DNA of 64,000 nucleotides. Origin: Lachnospiraceae bacterium. Its GTDB lineage: Bacteria; Bacillota; Clostridia; Lachnospirales; Lachnospiraceae. Below are positions 8,734 to 17,514 of the stretch, in pieces (position 1 is the stretch's first letter; each line of letters begins with the position of its first letter). The stretch is taken from the NCBI GenBank assembly GCA_015057035.1, contig SVFC01000009.1, positions 1-64,000 on the forward strand, given 5' to 3'. The position numbers and the translations under genes were made by a program. The notes beneath the pieces are model-generated. The model was not told the origin of the DNA. It searched no databases and was given only the letters and a program-made list of their open reading frames with translations.

Positions 8734-9162
8734 ATGATTAGTGATAACTTATATTCTTTAAGAAAATTGTATCAGTTGACGCAAGAAGAAGTAGCAGAGC
8801 GTATAGGCGTTAGTAGACAAGCTCTTGCAAAATGGGAAAGCGGAGAAACCATGCCAGATATAGAAAAATGTGTATTGCTGGCAGAGCTTTATAATGTAAC
8901 ACTAGATGGTTTAGTGAATTATACGAAAGATGAAATGGGGCTTAATGTACCACCAAAGGGTAAGCACGTATTTGGTGTAGTGACAGTTGGAGATAAAGGA
9001 CAGATTGTGATACCACACAAGGCAAGGAAGATTTTTCAGGTTCAGAGTGGAGATAGATTTATTGTTCTTGGGGATGAATATCAAGGGATAGCGTTAATCA
9101 AGGAATCAAACTTTTTAAATATGATAAACGAAGTGAAGAAAGCAGGCGATCAATATGAGTAA
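8734..9162 (+). CDS. XRE-family HTH regulator fused to SpoVT-AbrB domain
   Basis: LRKLYQLTQEEVAERIGVSRQALAKWESGE plus VVTVGDKGQIVIPHKARKIFQVQSGDRFIVLGD. Confidence 0.88.
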   Translation: MISDNLYSLRKLYQLTQEEVAERIGVSRQALAKWESGETMPDIEKCVLLAELYNVTLDGLVNYTKDEMGLNVPPKGKHVFGVVTVGDKGQIVIPHKARKIFQVQSGDRFIVLGDEYQGIALIKESNFLNMINEVKKAGDQYE

Positions 9163-10345
9163 GATAGCATTCTTTTGTATTCCAGCACATGGTCATACAA
9201 ATCCAACATTAGAAGTGGTAAAAGAACTCATTCATCAGGGAAATGAAGTAAGATATTATTCTTATGAATGTATGAGAGAAAAGATAGAATCCACAGGAGC
9301 GGAGTATATTTCTTGTGATGATTATGATTTTGAACAGAAGCTGACTCCAGCAGATGGAAAACGCATTGCAGAAGATATGTCTTTTGCAATTGAAATCTTA
9401 GTGAATTCAACGCTTGCGATGGATGCTGCTCTTTTGGAGCAGATAAAGCAGTGGAAGCCAGATTGCATTGTGGCAGATTCTATGGCGTTATGGGGAAAGC
9501 TTATAGCAAAGAAACTTAATATTCCGTTTGTTTCTTCTACCACAACTTTCGCATTTAATAAAGATTCAGCAAAAGTGATGCAAGGTAGTCTAAAAGATTT
9601 GTTTAAAGTCTTAATTCAAATGGGAAAAGCCCAAAAGCATATCAAAAGATTACAGGAAAATGGTTATGACATAAAAAATGTAATCGAGATTATTCAAAAT
9701 GATAATGATACGAATACGATTGTCTATACATCACCAGAGTTTCAACCATATTCCGATACATTTTCTGATAAATATGTATTTGTTGGTCCATCTATTCGTC
9801 CGACGAATGATGTGTTTGAAAAGACAAGAGAGAAACTTGTATATATTTCGATGGGGACAGTAAATAATGATATGACTCCCTTTTACAAAAACTGCATAGA
9901 TGCACTTAAAGATAGTGATTATCAAGTGGTACTCTCTGTTGGTAGTCAAGTTGATATCAAGCAATTAGAGGAATATGTGACAAAATCAGAGAGTAAGGCA
10001 CAGTTTCATGTGCTACCTTATGTGGACCAGATTGCAGTACTTGAGAAAGCGGATGCATTCCTTACGCATTGTGGTATGAATAGTGTAAGTGAAGCATTGT
10101 ATTTTAAGGTGCCACTTGTAATGTATCCACAAACGAATGAACAAAAAGGTGTTGCCTTTCGTGTAAATGAGCTTGGGGCAGGAATGTATTTAAATAGTGA
10201 TGCTATATCAGATATTCAAATAGCGGTTAAAGAACTCTTGCAACAATTAGAGTACAAAGAACAAGCAACTGTGATAAGTAATAGTTTTTCAAAATGTGGA
10301 GGAAGTAAGGCAGCAGTAGAAAAGATACTTGATGTTTGTTCTTGA
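9155..10345 (+). CDS. MGT-family (macrolide-type) UDP-glycosyltransferase
   Basis: MSKIAFFCIPAHGHTNPTLEV; FLTHCGMNSVSEAL..PLVMYPQTNEQ (GT1 signature); overlaps the upstream stop. Confidence 0.88.
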   Translation: MSKIAFFCIPAHGHTNPTLEVVKELIHQGNEVRYYSYECMREKIESTGAEYISCDDYDFEQKLTPADGKRIAEDMSFAIEILVNSTLAMDAALLEQIKQWKPDCIVADSMALWGKLIAKKLNIPFVSSTTTFAFNKDSAKVMQGSLKDLFKVLIQMGKAQKHIKRLQENGYDIKNVIEIIQNDNDTNTIVYTSPEFQPYSDTFSDKYVFVGPSIRPTNDVFEKTREKLVYISMGTVNNDMTPFYKNCIDALKDSDYQVVLSVGSQVDIKQLEEYVTKSESKAQFHVLPYVDQIAVLEKADAFLTHCGMNSVSEALYFKVPLVMYPQTNEQKGVAFRVNELGAGMYLNSDAISDIQIAVKELLQQLEYKEQATVISNSFSKCGGSKAAVEKILDVCS

Positions 10346-10377
10346 GTGCAAGCCTTAATTTAAGTGCCTCACTACTT

Positions 10378-10472
10378 CGAACGTGAACCTTAGTTAGATG
10401 TTTTATATGAACATCATTAGGGCTGGTCATAAGACCCAGGTCCAACCTATTTGGCGGGGAGACTCCTCGTCG
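10378..10472 (+). ncRNA. Candidate structured RNA, three consecutive hairpins (class unknown)
   Basis: ccttagttagatgtt-ttatatg-aacatcattaggg; ggtc-ataa-gacc; ggcggggag-a-ctcctcgtc. Confidence 0.3.
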
Positions 10473-10755
10473 TTAAAAGGTAATGTAATTATAGTTTTGG
10501 TCTGGGTGAAAACTCTTTGGATCACTGTAGGCGGAATAATATACGTATTTATGGAATCAAAACAGAATACATAAAATATTTAAGTCAGTATCAGAAGAAT
10601 TTATTTATGTATGATAATGGTACGGAAAGATTAGAATGGTTTAGTTATCACAAGGAAAGCGAATGGGTCTAATTTGAATTTCCCAATATCTACTTTGAGT
10701 GGGTGTAATGAAGCTAAGATTTGGTTTATAATGTTTTTGAAAGGAGAAGCACATT

Positions 10756-11226
10756 ATGGATCAAGAAAAAATAGGTAAATTCATATCAGAATGCCGGAAG
10801 GAAAAGCAAATAACACAAGAACAATTAGCAGTTCAATTGGGGGTTACAAGCAAGTCGATTTCCAAATGGGAGACCGGAAAATGTTTACCAGATGCGTCAA
10901 AGTATAAATGTTTGTGTGAGATATTAGGCATTACGGTTAATGAATTGTTTTCTGGGGAGCGGTTAAATTCAGAAACTGAAAATGAAGCGAAAGATTACTT
11001 AGTGGATTTGCTGGCTAGTAGAATATATGATGTAGATAGTGGTGTGAGTTATGAAGACTTCAAGAATGCTTTGCTTAGGATATCAGAAACAACAGTAATG
11101 TTGTCTAAATTCAAAAGTAAAGAGGCGGCTGTTGAATATTTAATAAAGGAGACAGGACTTACATTCGAAGAATGCTCTAATGCATATGATTTTTATTTTA
11201 ACTTAAATAAGGTTAAGCACCTATGA
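10756..11226 (+). CDS. XRE-family HTH transcriptional regulator
   Basis: FISECRKEKQITQEQLAVQLGVTSKSISKWETGKCLPD. Confidence 0.85.
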   Translation: MDQEKIGKFISECRKEKQITQEQLAVQLGVTSKSISKWETGKCLPDASKYKCLCEILGITVNELFSGERLNSETENEAKDYLVDLLASRIYDVDSGVSYEDFKNALLRISETTVMLSKFKSKEAAVEYLIKETGLTFEECSNAYDFYFNLNKVKHL

Positions 11227-11234
11227 CTTTTACA

Positions 11235-11277
11235 GGCTCCATATCAATCAGAAATGATGGGCATGGAGTCTTTTTTT
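11235..11277 (+). terminator. Terminator sharing 22 identical nt with the copy-2 terminator
   Basis: ggctccatatcaatcagaaatg identical to 5623-5644; catggagtc plus T7. Confidence 0.65.
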
Positions 11278-11279
11278 AG

Positions 11280-11335
11280 TTGACAATATCGATACTCGAT
11301 AATATAATAAAGATAAGAAATATCGATACTCGATA
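11280..11335 (+). promoter_or_regulatory. Consensus promoter with two identical palindromic operator candidates (PadR-type)
   Basis: TTGACA 11280-11285, 17 nt, TATAAT 11303-11308; TATCGATACTCGATA at 11287-11301 and 11321-11335. Confidence 0.75.
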
Positions 11336-11375
11336 ATTGGTGTTTAGATAATGATATGATAAGGAGGGCGATTCT

Positions 11376-12644
11376 ATGAGTGCAAAGAGAAAGACAGTTT
11401 TAAAAGGTTTTGATTATATGCATTGCGATGACTTTGCGAAGTATTTAAGTGATATGGCTGCAAAAGGATGGCATTTTAAAGAATGGGGAGCTGGATTGAA
11501 ATTTGAAAAAGGCGAACCGGAGCAGGCTGTTTATGCAGTAGAAGTATTTCAGAAAGCAAGTGAAAACGATATGCGCCCTGAGCCAAATACACAGGAGTTT
11601 GCAGAATATTGTGAATCTGCAGGCTGGAAGTTTATTGATGCGAAGCAGAAATTTTGTATCTTTAAGAAGATAGAAACAACGGCAATAGACTTGTATACTC
11701 CGGGAGAACGAGTGAATAATGCGCTAAGGGGTACTTTTTCAGCGTCGGCAATTATTTTATTGTTCCTATATGGCTTAAATGCTGTGTTACGATGGAGTAG
11801 TTTGGCGACGATGTTTGAAAATAGTATTTTTTCAAGTTCTTTTTTCTTCCAGATTTCTGTATTGACATTGCTATTTGTTTGGCAATTATTGACATTGTTG
11901 TATGGATTATATAAATCAATAAAACTAAAGAAGAAAGTGCGAATGGGTGAAAAAATATATATTGGCAATCGTCAAGATGGCAAGTATCATATAAATGTAA
12001 AAGATATCTATATACTGTTGTTGATGATCTTGCTGATGTATTATTTTTATACCATAGATCAAGTTGCTTTGATTATTCTTAATGTGGTGATTATTGTAGG
12101 CACAATGGGATTTGCCTTTGCTATCAACAAAGTACGACCAGAGAGAGATACGAGCATAGCAATTCAGGTTGTATTTGCAGTTGTTTTAATGTTATCCATT
12201 GTAATCGCAACGATTATGATTTTTACAGGAAATGGAGATTCTAGTGATGCCGAGAAGCAGGAAGTACCGTTAACAATTACAGACTATAGAGAATGTGATG
12301 ATGTGGTAGAAGAAACATCAGTTTATGCGGAGCAAAATCTTCTTGGCAGTGTATCGAGATACTTCGTCTATGGAAAAGAGAATGCTATTTCTTATCGTAT
12401 TTACAAATCAGAATATGTATGGATACTAGATAAAATATGGGAAGAAGTAGTAAATAGCAAGAAATACAATGAAAAAGTGGTAGAATGCACCAATGACTGG
12501 GGAGCACAAAAGGCACTTCGAAATAACATAGGTACTTATTACGTGAGATATGAAAATTCAATTCTAGTATTCAGTGATGATGAAGATGTGTATTTATCAG
12601 AAGAGCAGATAAATATTATTTTGGATAAATTAGAATTAAGGTAG
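11376..12644 (+). CDS. DUF2812 domain-containing membrane protein
   Basis: FDYMHCDDFAKYLSDMAAKGWHFKEWGAGLKFEKGEPEQAVYAVE; several TM segments; paired with PadR gene. Confidence 0.8.
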   Translation: MSAKRKTVLKGFDYMHCDDFAKYLSDMAAKGWHFKEWGAGLKFEKGEPEQAVYAVEVFQKASENDMRPEPNTQEFAEYCESAGWKFIDAKQKFCIFKKIETTAIDLYTPGERVNNALRGTFSASAIILLFLYGLNAVLRWSSLATMFENSIFSSSFFFQISVLTLLFVWQLLTLLYGLYKSIKLKKKVRMGEKIYIGNRQDGKYHINVKDIYILLLMILLMYYFYTIDQVALIILNVVIIVGTMGFAFAINKVRPERDTSIAIQVVFAVVLMLSIVIATIMIFTGNGDSSDAEKQEVPLTITDYRECDDVVEETSVYAEQNLLGSVSRYFVYGKENAISYRIYKSEYVWILDKIWEEVVNSKKYNEKVVECTNDWGAQKALRNNIGTYYVRYENSILVFSDDEDVYLSEEQINIILDKLELR

Positions 12645-12652
12645 GTGAGGAT

Positions 12653-12958
12653 ATGGCGAGAGAACAGTTTCAAACCTTAACAGAACCTATGTATTATATT
12701 CTTTTAGCACTGACAGAAGAATGTTGTGGTGTTGACATTATGGAGAAGGTAAAAGCGATTTCTCATGGACGTGTGTTAGTTGGACCAGGTACTCTATATG
12801 CTATGCTCGCGAAGTTTGAAGAAAATGGAGTCATTCAGATGACAACATCAGAAGGGCGTAGAAAATCTTATGTCATAACTGCGATAGGTAGAGAAATGTT
12901 ACAGAAGGAATATAATAGGCTTATGGTAATGGTAGAAGATGGAAAAAGTTTTATTTAG
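12653..12958 (+). CDS. PadR-family transcriptional regulator
   Basis: PMYYILLALTEECCGVDIMEKV..VGPGTLYAMLAKFEENGVI. Confidence 0.88.
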   Translation: MAREQFQTLTEPMYYILLALTEECCGVDIMEKVKAISHGRVLVGPGTLYAMLAKFEENGVIQMTTSEGRRKSYVITAIGREMLQKEYNRLMVMVEDGKSFI

Positions 12959-12990
12959 GGAACAACGTGAAGGAAAGAAGTATAAACTGA

Positions 12991-13098
12991 TCTAATGCAT
13001 TTTATGAGCAAAATCATGACCTTTATGTTAAACTTTTCTTTATGATGGATTACGATGTGATTCTTGATAAGGATGGAAAAGTTTTATTTGGACAATAA
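12991..13098 (+). pseudogene. Short startless remnant frame
   Basis: SNAFYEQNHDLYVKLFFMMDYDVILDKDGKVLFGQ* with no start codon after the preceding in-frame stop. Confidence 0.3.
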
Positions 13099-13101
13099 AC
13101 A

Positions 13102-13150
13102 CAAAAATCTCCTGCTTAAACCATAATGGTTAGAGTAGGAGATTTTTTAA
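13102..13150 (-). terminator. Terminator downstream of MATE gene (possibly bidirectional)
   Basis: aaaatctcct...aggagatttt inverted repeat. Confidence 0.6.
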
Positions 13151-13174
13151 AAGGAAGAGTAGGATACATTATCG

Positions 13175-14500
13175 TTACTCCACTTGAAAAATACTAATTT
13201 TCTCTTTCTTTAGCATATAAACATAAGCAACCAGCGATACAATGCTATCAAAAGCATTTCCGAGTCCAAACAGTAATGCAATTCCCGTTAAGGTAGGAGT
13301 CCATATTCCTGTAATATATAAAATAAATGCAATACCATAGTAAATAGTATTTGTTACCACGGATTCAAAGAGCATATAGTTTGTTTTGCCCAGCCCATAA
13401 AAGGTAGAGTCGAAAACATTCTGAATGGCGTAGAGGACGTAGAAACCAATGAGCAGCATCACAAGTTCAAATAATTTTTCCACGTCAGTAAAACACAGAA
13501 TATACTTCATAAATGGTTTCCAGAGAGGAATACTAGCAAACCAGAAAATCGAAATAAACGCAGTTATACCGAAATAACCAAGGGAGTTTCGTCTAATATT
13601 GTCTTTGTCAGTTGAAACTTCTTGTTTGATGAGTTCTCCAAGTTGAAGTACAGGTAGGAGTAGCCAACCCCAGATAAAGTTATTTGCTACCCAATAGGTT
13701 CCTTGTTCTCCAACTACGTTGACCATACGCGCAATCATTACCATATAGGCAATATTTCTGACTAGGGATTCTACACCCGAAATTCCACCGATTTTGATAA
13801 ATTCTTTTGCCCATTGAAAATCAAGCCGTGTCTTTGTAAAGACTATAAAGCCTTCTCTCGCTAATAATACAAAAGATACGCCAAGAAGAAGTGCATTGAC
13901 AATGATGTTTGAATATCCAATACCATTTACTCCTAGATTGAGTGAGAATGGTAGTGTGGAAACAAGAAATGTGTCTACTACAAGACAAAGCAGCAGTTTG
14001 GCGCCAGTTAGTAAATAAAGATATTTGCTCTTATTTATTGTTACAAGTGCCACCAGCGTAAACTGTGTAAGGATGGAAAAGATATTGGCTACACTTTCTA
14101 TTCGTATGTAAGTTGTTGACGCAGCTATTATGCTTACATCAGTTGCCATTAGAGTGAGTAATGGTTTGGTAAATGTAATAATTATCGTAGCTAGCACAGA
14201 ATATACGAAAAGTGAGAAAATTAATCCTGTTCTTACTCGATTAGAAAATTCGTCCTTATTATCTTTTACATTGCCTATGAAATAAAACAATGGGAGAATG
14301 ATAGCTTCATTAAGTATTTCATAGAGTAAATTAATCCACGAAAGTTGCCCAGCAATGGAAAAAGCCCATTCTCCAGGTAATTGCCCGAGAAAAAACACAC
14401 GAACAGTAGTGTAAATCGTAGGTGCTAACGCAAGGATGATTAGGGCAATGTAAAGTTTGTAATTAATACGGCTAATTGACAGTTTTAATTTGCAGAACAT
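13175..14500 (-). CDS. MATE-family efflux transporter
   Basis: About 12 hydrophobic segments; MATE-like FFLGQLPGEWAFSIAGQLSWI and LVTINKSKYLYLLTGAKLLLCLVVDTFLVSTL. Confidence 0.82.
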   Translation of the reverse strand: MFCKLKLSISRINYKLYIALIILALAPTIYTTVRVFFLGQLPGEWAFSIAGQLSWINLLYEILNEAIILPLFYFIGNVKDNKDEFSNRVRTGLIFSLFVYSVLATIIITFTKPLLTLMATDVSIIAASTTYIRIESVANIFSILTQFTLVALVTINKSKYLYLLTGAKLLLCLVVDTFLVSTLPFSLNLGVNGIGYSNIIVNALLLGVSFVLLAREGFIVFTKTRLDFQWAKEFIKIGGISGVESLVRNIAYMVMIARMVNVVGEQGTYWVANNFIWGWLLLPVLQLGELIKQEVSTDKDNIRRNSLGYFGITAFISIFWFASIPLWKPFMKYILCFTDVEKLFELVMLLIGFYVLYAIQNVFDSTFYGLGKTNYMLFESVVTNTIYYGIAFILYITGIWTPTLTGIALLFGLGNAFDSIVSLVAYVYMLKKEKISIFQVE

Positions 14501-14538
14501 AAGAAGTTCTCCTTTTCGTTATATTAGTAAAAGGACTA

Positions 14539-14599
14539 GAACTATATGTTGAATAGTTCTATACGATATATTATAATAAAACAAACGTACGTTTGCAAT
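14539..14599 (-). promoter_or_regulatory. Promoter of MATE gene with palindromic operator candidates
   Basis: CAAACGTACGTTTG (14582-14595) between TTGCAA and TATAAT on the minus strand with a 17-nt spacer; GAACTAT-N7-ATAGTTC at 14539-14559. Confidence 0.6.
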
Positions 14600-14730
14600 G
14601 GCGCAGTTGGAAAGGATTTATGATATCAAATACAACTTGAAGCAAACGAAAATAAGTGCTAAATTTAATTATAACAACAAGCAACTACAGTGGGGGCTGT
14701 GGTTGTATTTTTATAAGGAGAAGTAAGGGG

Positions 14731-17490
14731 ATGAAAAAACGAATTTTAGCAGGAATGCTAGCGGCTATGATGGTGTTAACTATGACAGCATGCGACAACA
14801 ATGCTCAGGGCAATGGAAGCGGAACAGGAGACTCTGAGAATTTCGTGAGAGGAGAATTTGTCACTCCGGAGGAAAATACCATTACTCCATATGACAAAAC
14901 GAAAACAGACTATTTGTTAAACGTTGACGCGTCTAATCAGCTGCATAATGTCAGTGATTTGCTGATGGGTATCTTTATTGAAGACATCAACTTTGCGGCA
15001 GATGGTGGGTTATATGCGGAAAAGATTGTAAACCGTTCCTTTGAGTTTACAGAGATTGCCAGGGATGACCAGATGTACGGATGGAAGACCATTGGAGCTA
15101 TTGATGCCAAGGTAACAGTGAATGACGTCAAGGGAGCTTTGAATGAGAATAATACCAACTATCTGGTAATGAAAAATACATCCGGGGAAAAAGCAGGTGT
15201 AGCCAACGTAGGTTTTTTGGACGGTATCTCTATTGATAAGGATGCAAAATATGACTTTAGTATCTATGCCAAAGCACCAGAAGGATATGCAGGTGAATTA
15301 ACCATCAATCTTATGGTGGGAAACAATGTGGTAGGAACTGCCAGTATCAAAGGAATTAGCGAAGAATGGACAAAATACGAAGCAGAGATTACTTCTACGC
15401 AAACGGCTCACAAAACCGTAACACTTCAGGTGTTAATGGACGATGGAACCGTTGCCATTGATATGGTATCCCTGTTCCCACAGGATACCTACAAGAATAG
15501 AGAAAACGGTCTTAGAAAAGACCTTGCAGCGATGTTGGAAGAGTTAGAACCAGCATTTTTACGCTTCCCAGGCGGTTGCGTTATTGAAGGCTATGATTAT
15601 GAAACTATGTATAACTGGAAAGATTCCATAGGTGTAGGACGTGATGGAGAGCCATTGTATTTTAATGGAACTTATGGAGATGTGGCAGCAAGAAAGCAGG
15701 GCACCAATTTATGGACCAATATTCAGTTAACAGATGATCCATTCCCATCTTATATGACATATGGATTGGGATTTTATGAATATTTCCTGTTAGCAGAAGA
15801 TATTGGAGCGATTGGAGTGCCAGTGGTAAACTGTGGATTGTATTGCCAGGTGCGTGGCGGTTCCGCAGTTCCAATCGGCAGTGAAGAATTTCAGCAGTTT
15901 ATCCAGGATGCGTTGGATTTGGTAGAATTCTGCCGTGGTGGTGCGGACACTAAATGGGGCGCAGTACGTATTGCCATGGGCCATGAAGCACCATTTGAAT
16001 TAAAATACATTGGCATCGGCAATGAAAACTGGAGCCAGAGTTATTATTTACGATATGCGGAATTTGTAAAAGCTTTTGAACAGGCGAAGAAAGAACGTCC
16101 AGCATTGTTTGAAGGAATTGAGTTGATGTACTCTGCAGGTACGGATGATGCCACAAGTGGTTCAGATAATTATCAGTCCTATGTATATGCACAGGAATGG
16201 TTAGATGCAAATCCTGGCAAAACAATTTTAGATTTTGCAGGAGCGACAGACCATCACTACTATAATTTCCCAGAGTGGTTCTTCCAGAATACAGATTATT
16301 ATGATGAGAAAAATTATAGCAGAGATTCGCTGACAAGTACTCCTTGGGGTGGAGGAATCAACGTCTTTATCGGAGAATATGCTGCAAAGTCCAACACTTT
16401 AAAAGCGGCTCTTGCAGAAGCTGCCTATATGACAGGAATTGAGAGAAATAGCGACATTATTCGCATGGCTGCATATGCACCTTTGTTTGGAAATGTAACA
16501 GCAACTCATTGGGCACCGGATTTAATCTGGTTTAATAACCATCAGGTTACAGGTTCTATTAACTATTACATGCAGAAACTGTTTTCTACCAATGTGGGAA
16601 CAGCAGTTTTAAAATCTGACTTGGTTACAGAACAAATTGTTATGGAGCCACTCAAAGGCATGGTGGGTGTAGGAACATGGAATACGACGGCAAAATTTGA
16701 CAACGTAAAAGTTGTTTCTAATAAAACCGGGGAAGTTCTTGGTGAACAGACCTTTGATACAGACACCTTTGCATCAGACTGGCAGAATGTGGCAGATGGC
16801 AAGTTTAGCGTGAAGGACGGACAGCTTGTTCAGTCCAACAAAACTACAACTGCAACAACTACAGGAACTGTAGCATATTATGGAGATGCAAATTGGACAG
16901 ACTATACATTTACGGTAGAGGCTACCAAGATTTCTGGTTCAGAAGGATTCTTGATTCCATTTGTAGTTCAGAATAAGGATGAACACTATTTCTGGAATAT
17001 TGGTGGTTGGATGAATACGGTGTCCTGTCTGCAGCAGGTATCAGACGGGAATAAGAGCAATCAGATTCAGGGTACTTCTAAAATGTGTAACATCAAATCA
17101 GGAAGAACCTATGAATTGAAGGTGGTTGTAACAGGAAACGTTGTAAAATGCTATATTGATGGAATTTTATACGTGGATCATGATTTTACAGAAAAAGAAC
17201 CAGAAAGTTTCCAGGTGGTTAGTGTAGATGACAATGGCGATATCATTATCAAACTGGTGAATATCACAGGTGAGGACAGAGTGTTTGCCATTGATATTGC
17301 CAATGCAGGCAAGATAAAAGCAGATGCAACCGTGAATCAGGTGAAGGGTGATTCCTTTGAAAATGACAATATTCTTGGAGCAAAAGAGGATTGTGTTATG
17401 GAGGAATTTACCATATCTGGAGTAAGTAACCAGTTTAATTATACGGTTCCACAGTATTCAGCAACTGTGATACGAATTGAAGTTGAGTAA
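14731..17490 (+). CDS. Alpha-L-arabinofuranosidase, GH51-type, lipoprotein
   Basis: Lipobox LTMTAC; LMGIFIEDINFAADGGLYAEKIVNRSFEF; FLRFPGGCVIEGYDYETMYNWKDSIG; KYIGIGNENW. Confidence 0.92.
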   Translation: MKKRILAGMLAAMMVLTMTACDNNAQGNGSGTGDSENFVRGEFVTPEENTITPYDKTKTDYLLNVDASNQLHNVSDLLMGIFIEDINFAADGGLYAEKIVNRSFEFTEIARDDQMYGWKTIGAIDAKVTVNDVKGALNENNTNYLVMKNTSGEKAGVANVGFLDGISIDKDAKYDFSIYAKAPEGYAGELTINLMVGNNVVGTASIKGISEEWTKYEAEITSTQTAHKTVTLQVLMDDGTVAIDMVSLFPQDTYKNRENGLRKDLAAMLEELEPAFLRFPGGCVIEGYDYETMYNWKDSIGVGRDGEPLYFNGTYGDVAARKQGTNLWTNIQLTDDPFPSYMTYGLGFYEYFLLAEDIGAIGVPVVNCGLYCQVRGGSAVPIGSEEFQQFIQDALDLVEFCRGGADTKWGAVRIAMGHEAPFELKYIGIGNENWSQSYYLRYAEFVKAFEQAKKERPALFEGIELMYSAGTDDATSGSDNYQSYVYAQEWLDANPGKTILDFAGATDHHYYNFPEWFFQNTDYYDEKNYSRDSLTSTPWGGGINVFIGEYAAKSNTLKAALAEAAYMTGIERNSDIIRMAAYAPLFGNVTATHWAPDLIWFNNHQVTGSINYYMQKLFSTNVGTAVLKSDLVTEQIVMEPLKGMVGVGTWNTTAKFDNVKVVSNKTGEVLGEQTFDTDTFASDWQNVADGKFSVKDGQLVQSNKTTTATTTGTVAYYGDANWTDYTFTVEATKISGSEGFLIPFVVQNKDEHYFWNIGGWMNTVSCLQQVSDGNKSNQIQGTSKMCNIKSGRTYELKVVVTGNVVKCYIDGILYVDHDFTEKEPESFQVVSVDDNGDIIIKLVNITGEDRVFAIDIANAGKIKADATVNQVKGDSFENDNILGAKEDCVMEEFTISGVSNQFNYTVPQYSATVIRIEVE

Positions 17491-17514
17491 TGTAAATTAA
17501 GGGGGATGTAAAAA

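Noticed and set aside
1600-14600. Prophage or conjugative element
   Set aside because: No integrase, transposase, capsid, terminase, relaxase or type IV secretion gene found; only repeats and accessory cargo.
14656-14730. N-terminal extension of the GH51 ORF (MLNLIITTSNYSGGCGCIFIRRSKG)
   Set aside because: ATG at 14731 has a plausible upstream SD (ataaggag/aagg) and begins a clear lipoprotein signal; the extension is upstream leader.
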